The position numbers and the translations under genes were made by a program. Shown here one piece after another: positions 63,931-64,000 of a DNA stretch of 64,000 nt. Under the pieces are notes generated by a model. That model worked only from the letters and a program-made list of their open reading frames with translations, was not told the DNA's origin and ran no database searches. The number at the start of each line of letters is the position of its first letter. The first letter of the stretch is position 1. The stretch is from positions 3,038,001-3,102,000 of the forward strand of contig NZ_LT907988.1 in the NCBI RefSeq assembly GCF_900089455.2, given 5' to 3'. This DNA is from Orrella dioscoreae (GTDB taxonomy: Bacteria > Pseudomonadota > Gammaproteobacteria > Burkholderiales > Burkholderiaceae_B).

Positions 63931-64000
63931 TCGTATATCTCCATCAGCGGACGCTCGTAGCGCGTCTTGACCAGCTCGATCCACTTGGCCTCGTCATCGA
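63927..64000 (-). CDS. phaE: Cation/proton antiporter subunit E, C-terminal end only
   Basis: The last 23 or so residues of a reading frame, ending DEAKWIELVKTRYERPLMEIYE and stop, coupled by ATGA to phaF. The KxRYExPLxEIxE ending is characteristic of MrpE/PhaE. The rest lies beyond the window, and subunits A to D are expected further on. Confidence 0.85.
   Translation of the reverse strand, partial: DDEAKWIELVKTRYERPLMEIYE

Overview
The window is GC-rich, densely packed bacterial chromosome. It carries a beta-proteobacterial gene set: Bug-type solute receptors, a Wlb/Wbp-type O-antigen locus, paired cyanophycin synthetases, the leuS-lptE-holA-proA order, and L33 without zinc-ligand cysteines. 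This points to Burkholderiales, most likely Alcaligenaceae of the Bordetella/Achromobacter kind. No insertion sequence, prophage, CRISPR array, rRNA or tRNA gene was recognised.

Layout. 1-531 is the 5' part of pdxJ. 629-6684 is a tripartite RND efflux operon (adaptor, pump, outer-membrane channel; minus strand) closed by a strong terminator. 7044-12766 is acyl-CoA metabolism on the minus strand: thiolase and a spermidine-synthase-like protein, then an enoyl-CoA hydratase-family protein, a malonyl-CoA synthetase and a Bug receptor. 12965-13966 is a flavin-dependent monooxygenase. 14063-17429 is the glycine betaine/proline ABC importer proXWV, with two very large hairpins between proX and proW. 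17838-37495 is an O-antigen locus: wzz on the plus strand, and an 18-gene minus-strand run headed by an EPS-associated MarR-type regulator. The run encodes modules for a UDP-linked 2,3-diamino-2,3-dideoxyuronic acid with amidation, for UDP-L-FucNAc, and for an initiating 6-deoxy-HexNAc, plus Wzx, Wzy and glycosyltransferases.

37813-43126 holds a cyclopropane fatty acid synthase, two MFS transporters, rpmB-rpmG and an autoregulated-looking MarR gene. 43241-48996 is leuS-lptE-holA-proA. 49033-51635 holds a MetQ-like receptor and an EAL protein. 51779-60899 is a cyanophycin locus: an ABC exporter-type protein, DUF1854 and a DUF455 ferritin-like protein on the minus strand, divergent from two tandem cyanophycin synthetases. 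61323-62144 is a run of three small stress/envelope genes (CsbD, DUF1328, BON). 62362 to the end is a PhzF-family gene and the 3' part of a Pha/Mrp-type cation/proton antiporter operon.

The most interesting parts are the cyanophycin locus, where the upstream synthetase has lost hallmark residues of its Mur-ligase half; the proX-proW double hairpin; and the O-antigen locus, which carries wbpB/D/E and the amidotransferase trio but no wbpA or wbpI equivalent.
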